A model generated the notes under the pieces. That model was not told the DNA's origin and did not search any database. It saw only the letters and a list, made by a program, of their open reading frames with translations. Made by a program: the position numbers and the translations under genes. 64,000 nt of DNA from Effrenium voratum (lineage: Eukaryota > Sar > Dinophyceae > Suessiales > Symbiodiniaceae), in the NCBI GenBank assembly GCA_963377175.1, contig CAUJNA010003827.1, positions 997,646 to 1,061,645 of the forward strand, given 5' to 3'. This document shows positions 1 through 11,204 of this stretch, piece after piece; the stretch's first letter is position 1; the number at the start of each line of letters is the position of its first letter.

Positions 1-1130
1 CGTCCATTTACGTTTCCATTTGTGTTGTGCCTCTCGCCGATGAAATACAAAACCTTTTGGTTAATTTTGAACATTTTCTTGTATTTCTCGATTGATCGTT
101 TTGTCACTTTGACAACCCCTAGAAACAATCAAAATAATGACCCCAGCTCCATCCCGCCAGCTAATGTGGCACAATAGTGAGCCCCTCTGCCCAACAAAAA
201 ATTCCAGATTGCCCATAGACTCCAAATGTTTTTGGGAAATCTAGTGAGTGTTCAAGGTGTTCTGTTCATCTGACCATCGAACCTCTAAGCTCGCCTTGAC
301 TTTAACTCAACCCTCAAAAGTTATCCACAACCAAATACAAGCCCAATTGTACCCAATCACTCAGACTCAGTCGACTGCTCGTTGTTGACATGAACCGAAA
401 GACGAACACCGAAAGAGTTCGAACCAACAGTTGGCTTTTGGTCGTCTCCCACATTTTCACGCACTCCTACACTCGTTTTTTTTAACTGATCTTGGCAAGG
501 CCATGGCCGCAGCCCTGTGAGGGTCTCATCTTAGTCCGTCTTCTTGGCCTCACACTTGCACGAATGCGGGACCCGGTGCCGGGCACAGGAAACGAAGCTT
601 GGTCTAAAGGTCCCCCTACTCCAAATCCAAATACCCTCATTTTTTAGGGTATGATGTCGACCCTCTACTAAAAAAGGAGGTGTTTACCATGGAAACCCAG
701 GCTTTCAAAATTGAAAAAGTGGGTATTTGGAGTAGGGGGGTTGGGTCGAAGGGGAAACAAAAGAGACACTGACACGGCACCAGGGAGCCAACAGGGAAGC
801 CGAAGCCAAAGGGGGCCCAAAGGGACACAGAAGGGACACAGAAAAAAACAGAAAAGAGAGAACCGATCTGTGACAAAGGTCCCGAGTTTATGCTGACACA
901 TAAACGCCTTGGAGTCTGAGCACCAACACGCAAGATTGATCAATCCTGACAGGACTTGAACCTGCTTCGGACCAGCGTTGAGTCAGAACCCAAGGTGATC
1001 CACACGTTTCGTGCCATTGTGTCTGGATGCTTCACATTGGCGTGAGACAACCCGAAAGACCTCGAAGTTGATGGGGTCATCCATGAGCCTTGTACATCCA
1101 ATAGTGACAAAGAGGTGGTCGAAGAAACAT
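1..1130. other. No recognisable gene
   Basis: Non-coding-looking DNA. A GGTATTTGGAGTAGGGG-like word near 720 recurs inverted near 620 (CTACTCCAAATCCAAATACC), a loose ~100-bp inverted repeat around 615-740. Confidence 0.5.
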
Positions 1131-1242
1131 GGCTGTGGCTCAAAGAACCGGTACCAAAATGGCACCTTGGTAAATGGAACCAACAACTAAAACAGTGACT
1201 AAAACCTGCGTAACCCCAGCTGTTGAATTTTGAGCCACAGCC
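1131..1242. mobile_element. Type-C MITE (ends GGCTGTGGGTC)
   Basis: Ends GGCTGTGGCTCAAA and TTTTGAGCCACAGCC, with inner AAATGG and CCTGCG blocks; flanked by the 4-bp duplication ACAT. Confidence 0.85.
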
Positions 1243-1628
1243 ACATGAACAATAGCAAGGGCGAGGGAACGACGCGTGGCTGCGTCATTCTTTTCGTCAG
1301 CAATCCCGACGGATTGCCAAGCATCAGGGGGAAGCCCAAACATACCGCCCAAGCAAACCTGACGCTCCCAAACATCCACAAATGCAAGCACCCCACATAT
1401 ACGGGCAAAATATGTGGTTACCTAAAAGGCGAGGGACCATTCGTGTGCCGTGTGGTTTCAGAGGTTGTAATTTCGCGAGTCCCTCAATGAGTATCCAGAA
1501 CCTCACATGAGTACTTGTGAAAACCCTCTGGTGACATGAGCCAGCGTCTATATTTGCTGTGTGGGGTGTATTCATTCTACTTTTAGTGAGTCCCCTATCG
1601 TTCTCCACGTTTCGCGTGTTCGTGCTGT

Positions 1629-2290
1629 GCCCGATGAACCCTCTGCAGGGATCGCGCGCCTCGAAGCGCTCCCACTGTGGCGCCGTGCGAATTTGTAAAG
1701 CGCCCGATGAACCCTCTGCGAGGATTGCGCGTGCCACAGCGCCCTCGCTGTGACGCCGTGCGAATTTTAAAACTGCCCGATGAACCCTCTGCAGGGATCC
1801 TGCGCGCCCAAGCGCTCTCGCTGTGGCGCCGTGCAAATTCGTAAAGTGCCCAATGAACCCTCTGCGAGGATTGCGCGTGTCAAAGCGCCCTCGCTGCGAC
1901 GCCGTGCGAATTTGGAAAGTGCCCGGTGAACCCTCTGCAGTGATCCTGCGCGCCCAAGCGCTCTCGCTGTGGCGCCGTGCAAATTCGTAAAGTGCCCAAT
2001 GAACCCTCTGCGAGGATTGCGCGTGTCAAAGCGCCCTCGCTGCGACGCCGTGCGAATTTGGAAAGTGCCCGGTGAACCCTCTGCAGTGATCCTGCGCGCC
2101 CAAGCGCTCTCGCTGTGGCGCCGTGCAAATTCGTAAAGTGCCCAATGAACCCTCTGCGAGGATTGCGCGTGTCAAAGCGCCCTCGCTGCGACTCCGTGCG
2201 AATTTGGAAAGTGCCCGGTGAACCCTCTTCGCGGTGACCACGCGTGCCCAAGCGCTCTCGCTATAGCGCCGCGCGAACTCGAAAAGCACC
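1629..2290. repeat. 73-bp tandem repeat, about 9 copies
   Basis: Units begin GCCCGATGAACCCTCTGC at 1629, 1702, 1775, 1848, 1921, 1994, 2067, 2140 and 2213, exactly 73 bp apart. From 1775 on, two unit types alternate as a 146-bp dimer. The minus strand is open in more than one frame across the array; these frames are not called as genes. Confidence 0.92.
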
Positions 2291-3271
2291 CGACAAACTT
2301 TCTACGCAAACACAGCACTGGAACCACACGCGTAGTCTTTTGTAAGCAAATGCACTAGGCCTCACATTTGCAACTCGGGCCAATGCTCGGGGTATCGACG
2401 GGGTATCGACCGGGGTATCGTTCTGGGCGTGTGTCGCGTGACGAAAATTTTCACAATTTTCCATAAGCTGTTAGAGCCAAGCAAACACAGCGGCTTGCTT
2501 GCTGGCAGCAACCTCAAGGTCGCAAGTCGCAACTTTCACCACAAGCGCAGTGCACAAGCTACACTTCGGCAGCTCCAGCTCGAAGGTCGCAGCTTGCGGC
2601 GGTCACGTGTCAGTCTAAGCGGCTTTTGCTTGCTGGCAGCAACCTCCAGGTCGCAAGTCGCAGCTTTCAGTACAGGCACGGTACACAAGTTAGACTTCGG
2701 CAGCTCCAGCTCGAAGGTCCAGCACAAACCATGTTCAGGGGTATCGTTTTTTGTGAGTCCCCTATCGTTCTCCAAGGAAAATGCAAAAAACCAGTATTGA
2801 ATGAAACGCCGTTGATAAAGTGGTCTTTGATAATTCTGAGGTTGACTCACATGGGGCCACGAAGGCTGCGCCAAACATCAAACATCAAGAGTTCCAATGG
2901 GGCGATCTCAGCCCGGCGGATTTCTACGGGCTTGGTGTTTCATGGGTGCCCTTCTGTTCAGTTTGGGGGGGTTCCTTCCGCTGCACCCGGGACAACGTGG
3001 CGACATGGGGCCGTTGCCGCGCGCCTGGCTTTTGGGCTCGATGCACGCAAGGCTAAAGCCATGCTTGGTGGCCTGGCAAATCGCCAAGCGAGGGTGTCCA
3101 AGAAGTCAAAAAAGCAAGCACAAAGGATCACCAGTGTTGTTTTGTTCCCAAAGCTCAATTGCCTGTTGATGCTGTTGCGGCTGATGCTGTTGGTGGTGCT
3201 TTGTGCTGGTGCTTTGCGCTTCGCACTGGTGCTTGTGCTGGTGCTTTGTGTTTTGTGCTTTGTGCTTTGTG
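2291..3271. other. Non-coding, with a local duplication
   Basis: GCTTGCTGGCAGCAACCTC...GCTCGAAGGTC recurs at 2495-2586 and 2628-2718 (about 130-bp tandem duplication). The 251-codon frame from 2626 runs into the GGT repeat and is not supported. Confidence 0.5.
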
Positions 3272-3327
3272 CTGGTGGTGGTGGTGGTGGTGGTGGTGGT
3301 GGTGGTGGTGGTGGTGGTGGTGGTGGC
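3272..3327. repeat. (GGT)n microsatellite
   Basis: About 18 GGT/GTG units preceded by imperfect GTGCTTTGTGCTGGTG copies from 3195. Confidence 0.95.
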
Positions 3328-3928
3328 GGCAGTAGTGGTGGTGCAAGACTGAAGCTGGTGCCTTGGAGGGTAGCCCTGTAAACATTGGAGCCTCAAAGCC
3401 TGTTCAAAGTCCAGGTTGTTTTGATCCCGTCCCAAACAATCAGCTGTTCCAAGCAGGCAATTGCTCTTTGAGTTCAATGTTGTTGTCCCATGCCAAGCCC
3501 AATTCGCCTAAACTAGTTCCCCGTTGCATATTGGCGATTCGACAACCGCTTGCTCAGAGTAGAATCCGGGTTGAAAGAAATTGGAATGCTCGCCAATGAA
3601 AGGCGGCTTGACATGGGCAAGTATATCTCAGTATCCTTTCTCACCCATTTTGCGCATATTTCAAAGGGCTATGAAACCACAAACAACCCTCACGACACAC
3701 CCCAATCGTATTCTGGAATTCATTGGCTCTCGTTCGGACTCTTGAAAGTGAAGGCCAAGTTGCACGTGGGCTACCAGACCTATGGTCCAGTTGGGTGGCC
3801 CTACATCGCCTGTCTCTAACGTGCGAGTCTCACAGTCCAGTTGAGCGACGAACATTTCCCGCGTGGCAAGGGATCACGTGCGTGTTTCGATGGGTGACTT
3901 CAAACGGAAGCTCACGCACCCAAACGAA

Positions 3929-4030
3929 CTGTCCTCAGATCCCCCTCCAAAAGTGTAACTTTTAGTGGGTCAAATTCGGAAACCCAACCACTAAACACTA
4001 AAAGCCAGCGAATGGCTGGGAGCCACCAAG
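3929..4030. mobile_element. Type-D element (ends GATGGCTGGGAGCCACC)
   Basis: TTTTAGTGGGTCAAATTCGG, then CCACTAAACACTAAAA (an internal hairpin), then ATGGCTGGGAGCCACCAAG. Confidence 0.78.
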
Positions 4031-4060
4031 CGAAAACAACATGCTCCATGCGAACCCAGT

Positions 4061-4160
4061 GGCTGTGGGTCAAAAATAGGTACCCAAAAAGGAACCCTGG
4101 TAAATGGAACCAAAGACTAAAACCTGCGGTCCCCTGGTGGATTAATTTTGACCCACACCC
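4061..4160. mobile_element. Type-C MITE
   Basis: GGCTGTGGGTCAAAA to TTTTGACCCACACCC with GGTACCCAAAA and TGGTAAATGGAAC inside. Confidence 0.82.
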
Positions 4161-4979
4161 ATGTGACATGGTCCGGTCGCCCGGGCAGTGCAGGGCCATG
4201 CCTTCTCCCACCAGCCCTCCACCTCGTCAATGTCCACCTGGCGCGGTTTGAACGCTCGAGCCAAGCAACTGATTCACTCGGAGCGGGGTGAAGTCAAATC
4301 CCAAACAAGTGATATCTAAAATTAACACTTATTCAAATCCCAAAAACATATCTGGGCAACATACTTGTACTCCCAAATTTGAAAACAAGGAACCCCAATG
4401 AAGACCTTGCTTCACAGGTAACCTCGCTTAACCCTCAGCTAGCCTTCATAGGTCGCAAACTTCAAAGAGGCCGCTACAAATTGGCCCAACTAGAGGAACA
4501 AATGAATCATTCTGGCAAGCCTTCAACCGTGCAACTGATGAATTTGACCCTGTCAAGTGCCGCCGAAACAGCATCTGGCGCAACGCCTTGACTACACTAG
4601 TGCCCCACAAAGCCCATGCAAAAAAAAAAAAAACAATGGCCCTTTCTTTCACCCAAAATAGGGCTTGTAGAATACGATGGCCCCTCGACTACGCCTACTT
4701 GAGTGGTGAAAGAAAGGGCCACGGGCCTTGCGCCACGGGCTGGGCAACCTCTCCAAACCTAAGCTCCGAACATCCAGCGCTAGAAAAACCCCCAAATGAA
4801 CCCAAAAGGATCCAAGATGATGTTCACACCCTCTCCCCTCCCAAGGGGTATATACCCCTTATGAAGTGAGTTGGAAACCAGGGAAGCCAAGGGGTATGAA
4901 CAAGGGGTATGTACTTCCATCCTAAGAAAGAAAGCAGGTATGGCAGCTATGAGAAGCCCGCCGGACTGCAAGTTATTGA

Positions 4980-5093
4980 CTAGGTCCTCCAGTAGAGAGG
5001 TTAGAATAAGGGTATCCTTTTTTCTGTAGTCTATTTGAGTAGGGGAACCCTCCCCCAAAAAAGGGGAGAGAAGGGCACTACTGGGGGACCTAG
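4980..5093. mobile_element. Type-A MITE, copy 1 (ends CTAGGTCC)
   Basis: Terminal inverted repeats CTAGGTCCTCCAG and CTGGGGGACCTAG, with a core containing TTCTGTAGTCTATTT. Flanked by a perfect 4-bp duplication, TTGA. Confidence 0.88.
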
Positions 5094-5356
5094 TTGAGCT
5101 GCTGCACATGTCCTATCAGTCCAAAGGATAAGCTGAATGGTAACATTGCGACAAGCATTCTCCCAAACCCACTCCAGGCGCTGTAAAAGACAGATGCCGA
5201 GCTAATTTTAGGCAGGCCACATCCTGCAGATTAGGCCGCCGTTTCTCCGGGACAAGAGTTGAGCTATAGACCCAATGTGTCAGCACGTTCTTTCGGTACC
5301 ACCTTGCGCTTGCGCTGTTATGCTGCACTGCGCTTTGGAGGCCTGAAAAAGCAGTC

Positions 5357-5468
5357 CTAGGTCCTCCAGTAGAGAGGTTAGAATAAGGGCACCCTTCTTT
5401 CTGTAGTCTATTTTAGTAGGGTAGCCCTCCCCCAAAAACGGGTTAAAGAGCACTACTGGGGGACCTAG
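5357..5468. mobile_element. Type-A MITE, copy 2
   Basis: Same inverted ends and core as the copy at 4980; flanked by the 4-bp duplication AGTC. Confidence 0.88.
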
Positions 5469-5509
5469 AGTCTACACCCTTGCAGAAAATCTGGCATATT
5501 ACAAGCCGC

Positions 5510-5651
5510 CAGGAGCCGGATAATTTCCAGCGAAGCTTCCGAGCCCCCGCGAGTGAAATCAACGGAGCGTCCGGGGCCGGCCTCGCCGGTTTCGTGCCTC
5601 TGTGTGTCCTCCCGGGCATGGATGATGGCAGCCTCAGATGCCAAGGCCGGC
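5510..5651 (-). CDS. Candidate exon, unknown product
   Basis: Reads PALASEAAIIHAREDTQRHE and on to SLEIIRLL between AAAAG|GCC and a GC donor. Mixed acidic and basic helical composition is exon-like. It shows no family motif and could be the last exon of the minus-strand gene or a separate gene. Confidence 0.4.
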
Positions 5652-6379
5652 CTTTTGAAGTGTTCCATGATCTTTATCTAGGTGAATTATAATATTTCAT
5701 CAACCTGAAATCAGGTGGTTGGGGAATATTTTCGGTGAGGTCGTGCGAGGTCGTTATGATTCACCAAGATCTTTATTACTTGACTGTTCAACACTGCGAG
5801 GCTCTTGACCTTCGAAAGATGACTTCTCCGGCCGGAAATGACCCACCCGAAGAAATGTTTGGCAATCCTGATGTGCAAACAACATCAAACAACAAAGCGC
5901 ATGAACATCTGCAAAAGCAATTCCGCTATCACGGGTGATCCAACGATACCCATGCCTTCCACAATTGCGGGAATTTGCTTTCTATAGGTGGAGCGGCGCC
6001 GTGTCGCCCAAAAAGCTCTCAGGACATCCTGAAACATGGTCCTACGAGAAAACAGTTGCAGCTGCGCGTCTATTTGGTGCCGGCCATCCACTGCCCACCG
6101 TGGGGTGACATGACTCCTGCACAGTCCTCTTTTCACAACCCGATCACACTCGTCCCTCCGGCACTCCCCCTATATGCTTCTGGCAGCAGCTGTTGCTGCG
6201 CGCCGGCTGCTCGCAACTCGCCACACAAAGATCCTCCATCACTGCCGTCCACCGTCCTGGGTTTCACCTCCACGCTCTACGACATGACGGTGTTTACAGT
6301 GGTACACATCTACTCCAACGTGGTTCTCATCCTGGCCGTTTTGGTCATAGCCGTCCATCCGCTAAGAATGTTGTTTCAC

Positions 6380-6496
6380 CTCCACCAGGAAGTCGCGCTG
6401 CCAGTGGGCAAGCTCAACGGCGAGAAGCATCGCAGGCCCCGGGAGGCCGTCGCTCTCGACCGCGGCGTCCGGAGCGCCCGCGTGCGGACCCGGCAC
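6380..6496 (-). CDS. Candidate exon, unknown product
   Basis: Thirty-nine codons in phase 0 between GGCAG|GTG and GAG|GTGAAA encode GPAMLLAVELAHWQRDFLVE at the end. GC-rich coding-type composition and clean GT and AG sites support it. The family was not recognised. It may be a 3' exon of the CER1-like gene or part of a downstream gene. A plus-strand reading with donor CAG|GTGAGA at 6522 competes but gives an arginine-rich, unlikely peptide. Confidence 0.5.
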
Positions 6497-7259
6497 CTGC
6501 CGCACACAGTGCTCCGCGCCCAGGTGAGATGCCCCATCCACGCCATCCACTTTTAGTGGACTAATGTCAAAAACAAAACAAAGCATTAGTTGGCAAGAAG
6601 TGATGCAGTCTTAACATCCCTTGGCACAATGCACCAAAGGATCCTCGCGCACGGCAGCACGGCCACCCCCACGCCCACCGCCGCAGCTTCGAGCTCATGG
6701 CGGCCTTTCCGCGGCTCAAGGGACTAGGCTGGTGCGAAGGGTCAAACCACCGACCACCCCACCTGATATAGCATCAACAACGACTCCTGAAAATCAACCT
6801 CCAAGAACATAATCTTAACTTCGGATTGATCCGCAGGAAAGTACCAATCACTGTTCCCTTAGGAAATCATCTATTTGAGTGGGACCGTCGACTAGAAGGG
6901 TCCCCCACTTCAAGGAGCCGTTTCCCTTGAAACCAACGGGATCACCTTGCGGGCCTTGAGCGACCACGCCAAATGTTGCAGAAGCTAAGTTCCTGGCATG
7001 GTCGAATATACGTAGGACATGTTCACCGAATGTACGTACACCCCTTGAAACATAATTAGGAAATGACACTTGATGTTCTAACACCACAAGGGGTCGAAAT
7101 GATTTCCATGCTTTGCAAATGAGACCTCCCAACCAAACGGCAAAACCAATGCCAAAGAGCTCTAGTTTAAGCCTTGAAGCAACAATTTGAGAGACTATGG
7201 CGTAGCATTTGTATCAGCCTCAGGTAAGCCTGGCACCACAAAGCAACTAGATAATTCAT

Positions 7260-7369
7260 CTATGGCATGCTTTGGCCCCCCGCCGCCAGGCACGCCGGGA
7301 CTGTGTTCGGAACGTCGTGGCAGAAGGTCAGATCTGTCTCCTTCTGACCTCCGGTTTGCAACATCAGGG
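7260..7369 (-). CDS. CER1/WAX2-like gene, candidate exon (p)
   Basis: Reads KETDLTFCHDVPNTVPACLA, resembling the LP..VHAC.AGG region near the family C-terminus. An in-frame TAG follows at 7260-7262 after GGQSMP. Family members usually continue with an HE.G segment, so either the protein is short or the exon splices earlier at a GC. The start phase does not match exon (o), so intervening exons are missing. Confidence 0.45.
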
Positions 7370-7486
7370 CTCCCGGCAAAATAGAGAAACCAAGGGCCCC
7401 AGAACACGGCAAAGATTCCTACCATCTCAGAGGGGGCGGATGGGTTTGACCCTACAAACGCATGCACAGTGCAAGCGGAGCATCGC

Positions 7487-8166
7487 CGACACAGAGAACA
7501 AAGTACGTAACAAAGTCACTCCGCAGCCATGCCCTCCCCACCTCTGACCCCCGAGAGTGCCCTGCAAAAAAAACAACAACAACAAATAACCGTTTCTATG
7601 AAAAATCACCCAACAATATGTAGCAAAGAAACAAAACAATTGCCTGGAACTACCAAAGCGCGTCATAAGTCGAGATTGTTGCAAACGCGCGCGCATTTGT
7701 GGATCTTGCCGCTTTTGTCTTTGTCACATGGGTATGAATCAGAATTATGGACCCTTTGTTGGACATCATTTACACGCATATTTTTGTCCCTCAATCGGCT
7801 TGGAGCCACAAAACATCACAGCCACATTTGACTCTTCTCTGCAGAGGGGTACTGTGAAAAGGCGCTCCATCGTATGCAAATTACAATGTACCCAAAATGG
7901 CCCCTAGATACATGGAAACAACCACAACCTGCATAACCCTACCTCTTAAATGTGAGCCACATCCATATATGGAAGGCCAGCCAGGAATCTTGATCCTAGA
8001 TAGCAACGCCGAGCTCGAATTCCCGATGTCTCCCCAACAGATCGTGAGTCATAATCAAAACCCAGCATTAAAATGGTCTACCCAGAACCATGTAAAGAAA
8101 TAAGAAGGCGGCGGCAACTATTTTGGCTTACTGACCTGCATCTACCGGGTTTTGAGCACGGGGCTC
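7487..8166. repeat. Dispersed duplicated segment, copy 1
   Basis: GCCGACACAGAGAAC, then ATTTGTGGATCTTGCC and the following ~480 bp match 10688-11204 at high identity. It carries a diverged type-C-like and a type-B element. Copy 1 holds about 160 bp (7510-7680) absent from copy 2. Confidence 0.85.
8046..8166. mobile_element. Type-B MITE (ends GAGTCACAATC), diverged
   Basis: Degenerate inverted ends GAGTCATAATCAAAACCC and GGGTTTTGAGCACGGGGCTC. Part of the 7.5-8.2 kb duplicated segment. Confidence 0.7.
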
Positions 8167-9120
8167 ATCTTGCCGTTCGCCACAGCCAAAGGCACGCTGG
8201 GGCACCGACTGTAGCTCAGCGCTGCACCATTCACATAGCGATAGTCTTTTGCCACCTCCTGAACTACCAAACCACAAAAAACAAACTTATAGGCTTGGTC
8301 TCAACTGTTGGAACCCACGAAAAATGGCTTGTTCTGCTATTGGCTTTCCTCAAACATACACACACACACACACGTGCAGTTTCAAGTTGGTTTCCAATGA
8401 AACCACTAACAAAAAGCATGCTTCCCCTGCAACAAAGCAACACAAAGAACACACGCAAACACAGACAAACACGAACACACACAAAAAAAACATGCCCACT
8501 TGGTTGCTTTGGTTTGGAATGACTTGATCCTGTCTGTGTGGATGGGTGGGGAAATCTTGGCCTTTACTTCGTGGGTTCGTTGGTGTCCCCTTCCCTGCCA
8601 AGCAGCAACACATTTCCTCAGGAGGCTGAGCGCAATTGCTGCCTACTCCAATGCTCCAATGCCCAACACCCATGGGAACAAAAGTTTCTTTTTTCCCTCC
8701 CGGTTGGTTGACTTTAAAGGGGAGCCCTTCCCACAAGTTGAAAACAGGGCACTGGGCAACTGGGCTAAGGTCCTTTGATGTCCTTTGACTCAGACCCTGG
8801 ACACTGACCTTCAAACAGTGGCCCGAGTGATTTGAAACTGCTCCATGTTCAAAACAGGTTCAGCGATTTCAGTCAAACCGGCCAGCGCAAGCGGTTATTT
8901 GGATGTGTTAACCCCTGGTTTCCTGAACCCCATGTGCCGTCATTTGATTGAACATGAAGCTTTGTTTTGGGAAGGATTCTTTTCTGCCAGGATGAATTCT
9001 GAGAGGAAACAAATGCCCCGCCAACATTCATCTGGGTGAGTTGCACTCATTCACCAAGCTGAAATAAGCAACGGACCCCGCAGACAGGAAGCAAATCATA
9101 GGTTGCCCACCCAAGCTGTG
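8167..9120. other. No recognisable gene
   Basis: Holds a short (AC) run at 8356-8374. Its GGGCACTGGGCAACTGGGC word near 8745 recurs near 46793, suggesting a decayed shared element. Confidence 0.45.
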
Positions 9121-9234
9121 ACTTTTTGATTTATACATTTTTCGTGAAATTATTGCAAGTCACGAAACAGGAAACAAAACAGACCTAATGCAATTTTTGC
9201 AAAAAAAAGAAAAAATCTTTGAGAGTGGTCCTCA

Positions 9235-9690
9235 ATGTTTAATCCAAACATTTGTCATTTTGAGACAATCAAACACAGATCGAGAACAGGAAAGTTATCT
9301 GACATTTGTCAATTAATATTTGATCAATTTAACAATGGTAATTGTCGTGCATTTCGTAAAAAACCAAAAATATTCATTTTGGATGGAAATGATAATACCA
9401 ATAATGATGATGAAAAGAAATCAGATCAAAGTGATATTGACATGAAACGTGTTGAAACTGACAACAATATTGGGGATGTGCTGAAAGCGACCAACGTCGG
9501 AAGAAGCCACGAAACCAACGGGTGGCTTTCAAAAGCCCTCGAGTGGAACCCTTCGCACGTCGCACTCACTTCGGTCCTCGCTGACGTGGGGCACGGCGAA
9601 GTCGATGATCAAAGACCCCGGGGGGATCAGCGCCTGTCGAACGAACACGGTGACATGCCAAAGACTCAACACAAATGCCATAGGGGTTGA
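9235..9690 (+). CDS. Open frame on an AT-rich island, hypothetical
   Basis: The 151-codon frame starts at an ATG after an in-frame TGA. The first about 80 codons use A/T-rich codons and give an Asn/Asp/Lys-rich peptide (GNDNTNNDDEKKSDQSDID); from about 9480 on the DNA returns to GC-rich. No domain recognised. The island could be foreign or mobile-element DNA. Confidence 0.25.
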   Translation: MFNPNICHFETIKHRSRTGKLSDICQLIFDQFNNGNCRAFRKKPKIFILDGNDNTNNDDEKKSDQSDIDMKRVETDNNIGDVLKATNVGRSHETNGWLSKALEWNPSHVALTSVLADVGHGEVDDQRPRGDQRLSNEHGDMPKTQHKCHRG

Positions 9691-9914
9691 TCAAAAGCTC
9701 CTAACTTTACATGGGATGACCATTGGTTGGAGAACAAAAACAAAAAACAACACCTATGCCTATATGTGTAGCAAAGTGTGTCCCCCCAAAAAGTTGCCGT
9801 GGGCCTTGAAGAGAAGAGCTTCTCATCCACCCCCGCCTGGAAAAAACCCTTCGGTTCTGAACCCGCCCGCCAAAAACGAGCCAAAGCCAAGGCCCGCGAG
9901 AAGCCCAGGCGCGC

Positions 9915-10010
9915 CTGGATCCGCTTGGGCTCCATCCACTTGCCCAAGATCCAGGCGCGGCAGCCCACGCCCTCCTCATAGGTCTGGACCTCAGCCAAGG
10001 GCTCCAAGGG
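9915..10010 (-). CDS. CER1/WAX2-like gene, exon (o), WILGKW motif
   Basis: Encodes AEVQTYEEGVGCRAWILGKW and MEPKRIQ. The WI.GKW motif preceded by Y..G..C is diagnostic for the WAX2 C-terminal domain. Three in-phase acceptors are possible (10010, 10001, 9989). The donor is CAG|GC in phase 0. Confidence 0.85.
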
Positions 10011-10687
10011 CTGATTTCTTTGGGGTCTTCACGCCCGATTCGCGGCTTATGGTAGCATGAATCCCCTTCGCACACAGCCAAGTAAGAGAAACCAAACTAA
10101 AATGAGGATTAAGGTGCTGTTGAAAGGGAAACGCTAGGGTGGCTAGGGCGTACCAACAACACGTACACAAAAGCAACAGGGGAAACCGGGGTTTGCCAAA
10201 TACAGAGTCAAAACCAACCACGAGACACTTGAAAGGGTAAGCTTGACTCAATGGCACTGAACGACAGGCCAAACGTCGGTTGGACAAGAGGAAGAATGTG
10301 GCAAGGGTTTACCAGCCACCAGTTCCAAACCCAGCGCCAAAAGAAATTCAGAGCGGGAACCCTAAAAGAGTTCAGAGCCCGCAAAAAGAAACAAACCATG
10401 GTTGTTGTTTTTTTCTTATCCATGCAAGCCCGGAGCTTCATGCTAGGTTTCTGACTCAGTTGGGCTCCATCTTACAAATGAATGACACCCAAAAGCCAAA
10501 CCTTCTGGAGGACCCTCGTCTTTTTGAAACCCGGAGAACTCGCCATCGGTTCCGTACATCACTTTCGCCCGTGCCACGTGCCAAGCGCTTGGCACGCACC
10601 AGGTTCTTGCCAAACGCGCCCGCCTTCGCAGAGGCGCGAGACGAGGCGTTGGAAAAGGAGGAACTGAAGAGTTGAGGCCCAAAATGG

Positions 10688-11204
10688 CCGACACAGAGAA
10701 CTTTGTCAGTGCAAACGCGCGCACATTTGTGGATCTTGCCTCTTTTGTCTTTGTCACATGGGTATAAATCAAAATTATAAACCCTTTGTTGAACATCATT
10801 TACACGCATATTTTTGTCCCTCAATCGGCTTGGAGCCACAAAACATCACAGCCACATTTGACTCTTCTCTGCAGAGGGGTACTTCGAAAAGGCGCTCCAT
10901 TGTATGCAAATTACAAGTACCCAAAATGGCCCCTAGATAAATGGAAACAAAAACCACAACCTGCATAACCCTACCTCTTAAATGTGAGCCACATCCATGG
11001 AAGGTTTCAGCCAGGAATCTTGATCCTAGATAGCAACGCCGAGCTCGAATTCCCGATGTCTCCCCAACAGATCTTGAGTCATAATCAAAACCCGTAATAG
11101 AATGGTCGACCCAGAACCATGCCTCAAGAATTAAGGCGGAGATCCGCAGCTTTTTTTATGGCAAGGGTAGTAATCTTCGCTTACCCGGGTTTTGAGTCTG
11201 ACTC
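10688..11204. repeat. Dispersed duplicated segment, copy 2
   Basis: Partner of 7487-8166 in the same orientation, 3.2 kb away, including the unusual stretch GCCGAGCTCGAATTCCCGATG-like at 11038 (broken here to its first half, GCCGAGCTCG). Confidence 0.85.
11076..11204. mobile_element. Type-B MITE, diverged copy
   Basis: Counterpart of the copy at 8046 inside the second copy of the duplicated segment; ends GAGTCATAATCAAAACCCG and CGGGTTTTGAGTCTGACTC. Confidence 0.72.

Noticed and set aside
1629..2290. Possible CRISPR array
   Set aside because: Whole 73-bp units are similar with no unique spacers, and the genome is eukaryotic.
2626..3381. 251-codon plus-strand frame ending in poly-Gly
   Set aside because: Runs through a duplicated non-coding block and the GGT repeat, with no domain or consistent codon bias.
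4379..4591. 70-codon plus-strand frame (NEDLASQVTSLNPQLAF)
   Set aside because: Plausible looking but too short, with no splice signals or family match.
11038..11055. Polylinker-like CCGAGCTCGAATTC
   Set aside because: Also present in the diverged duplicate at 8010, so genomic rather than vector contamination.
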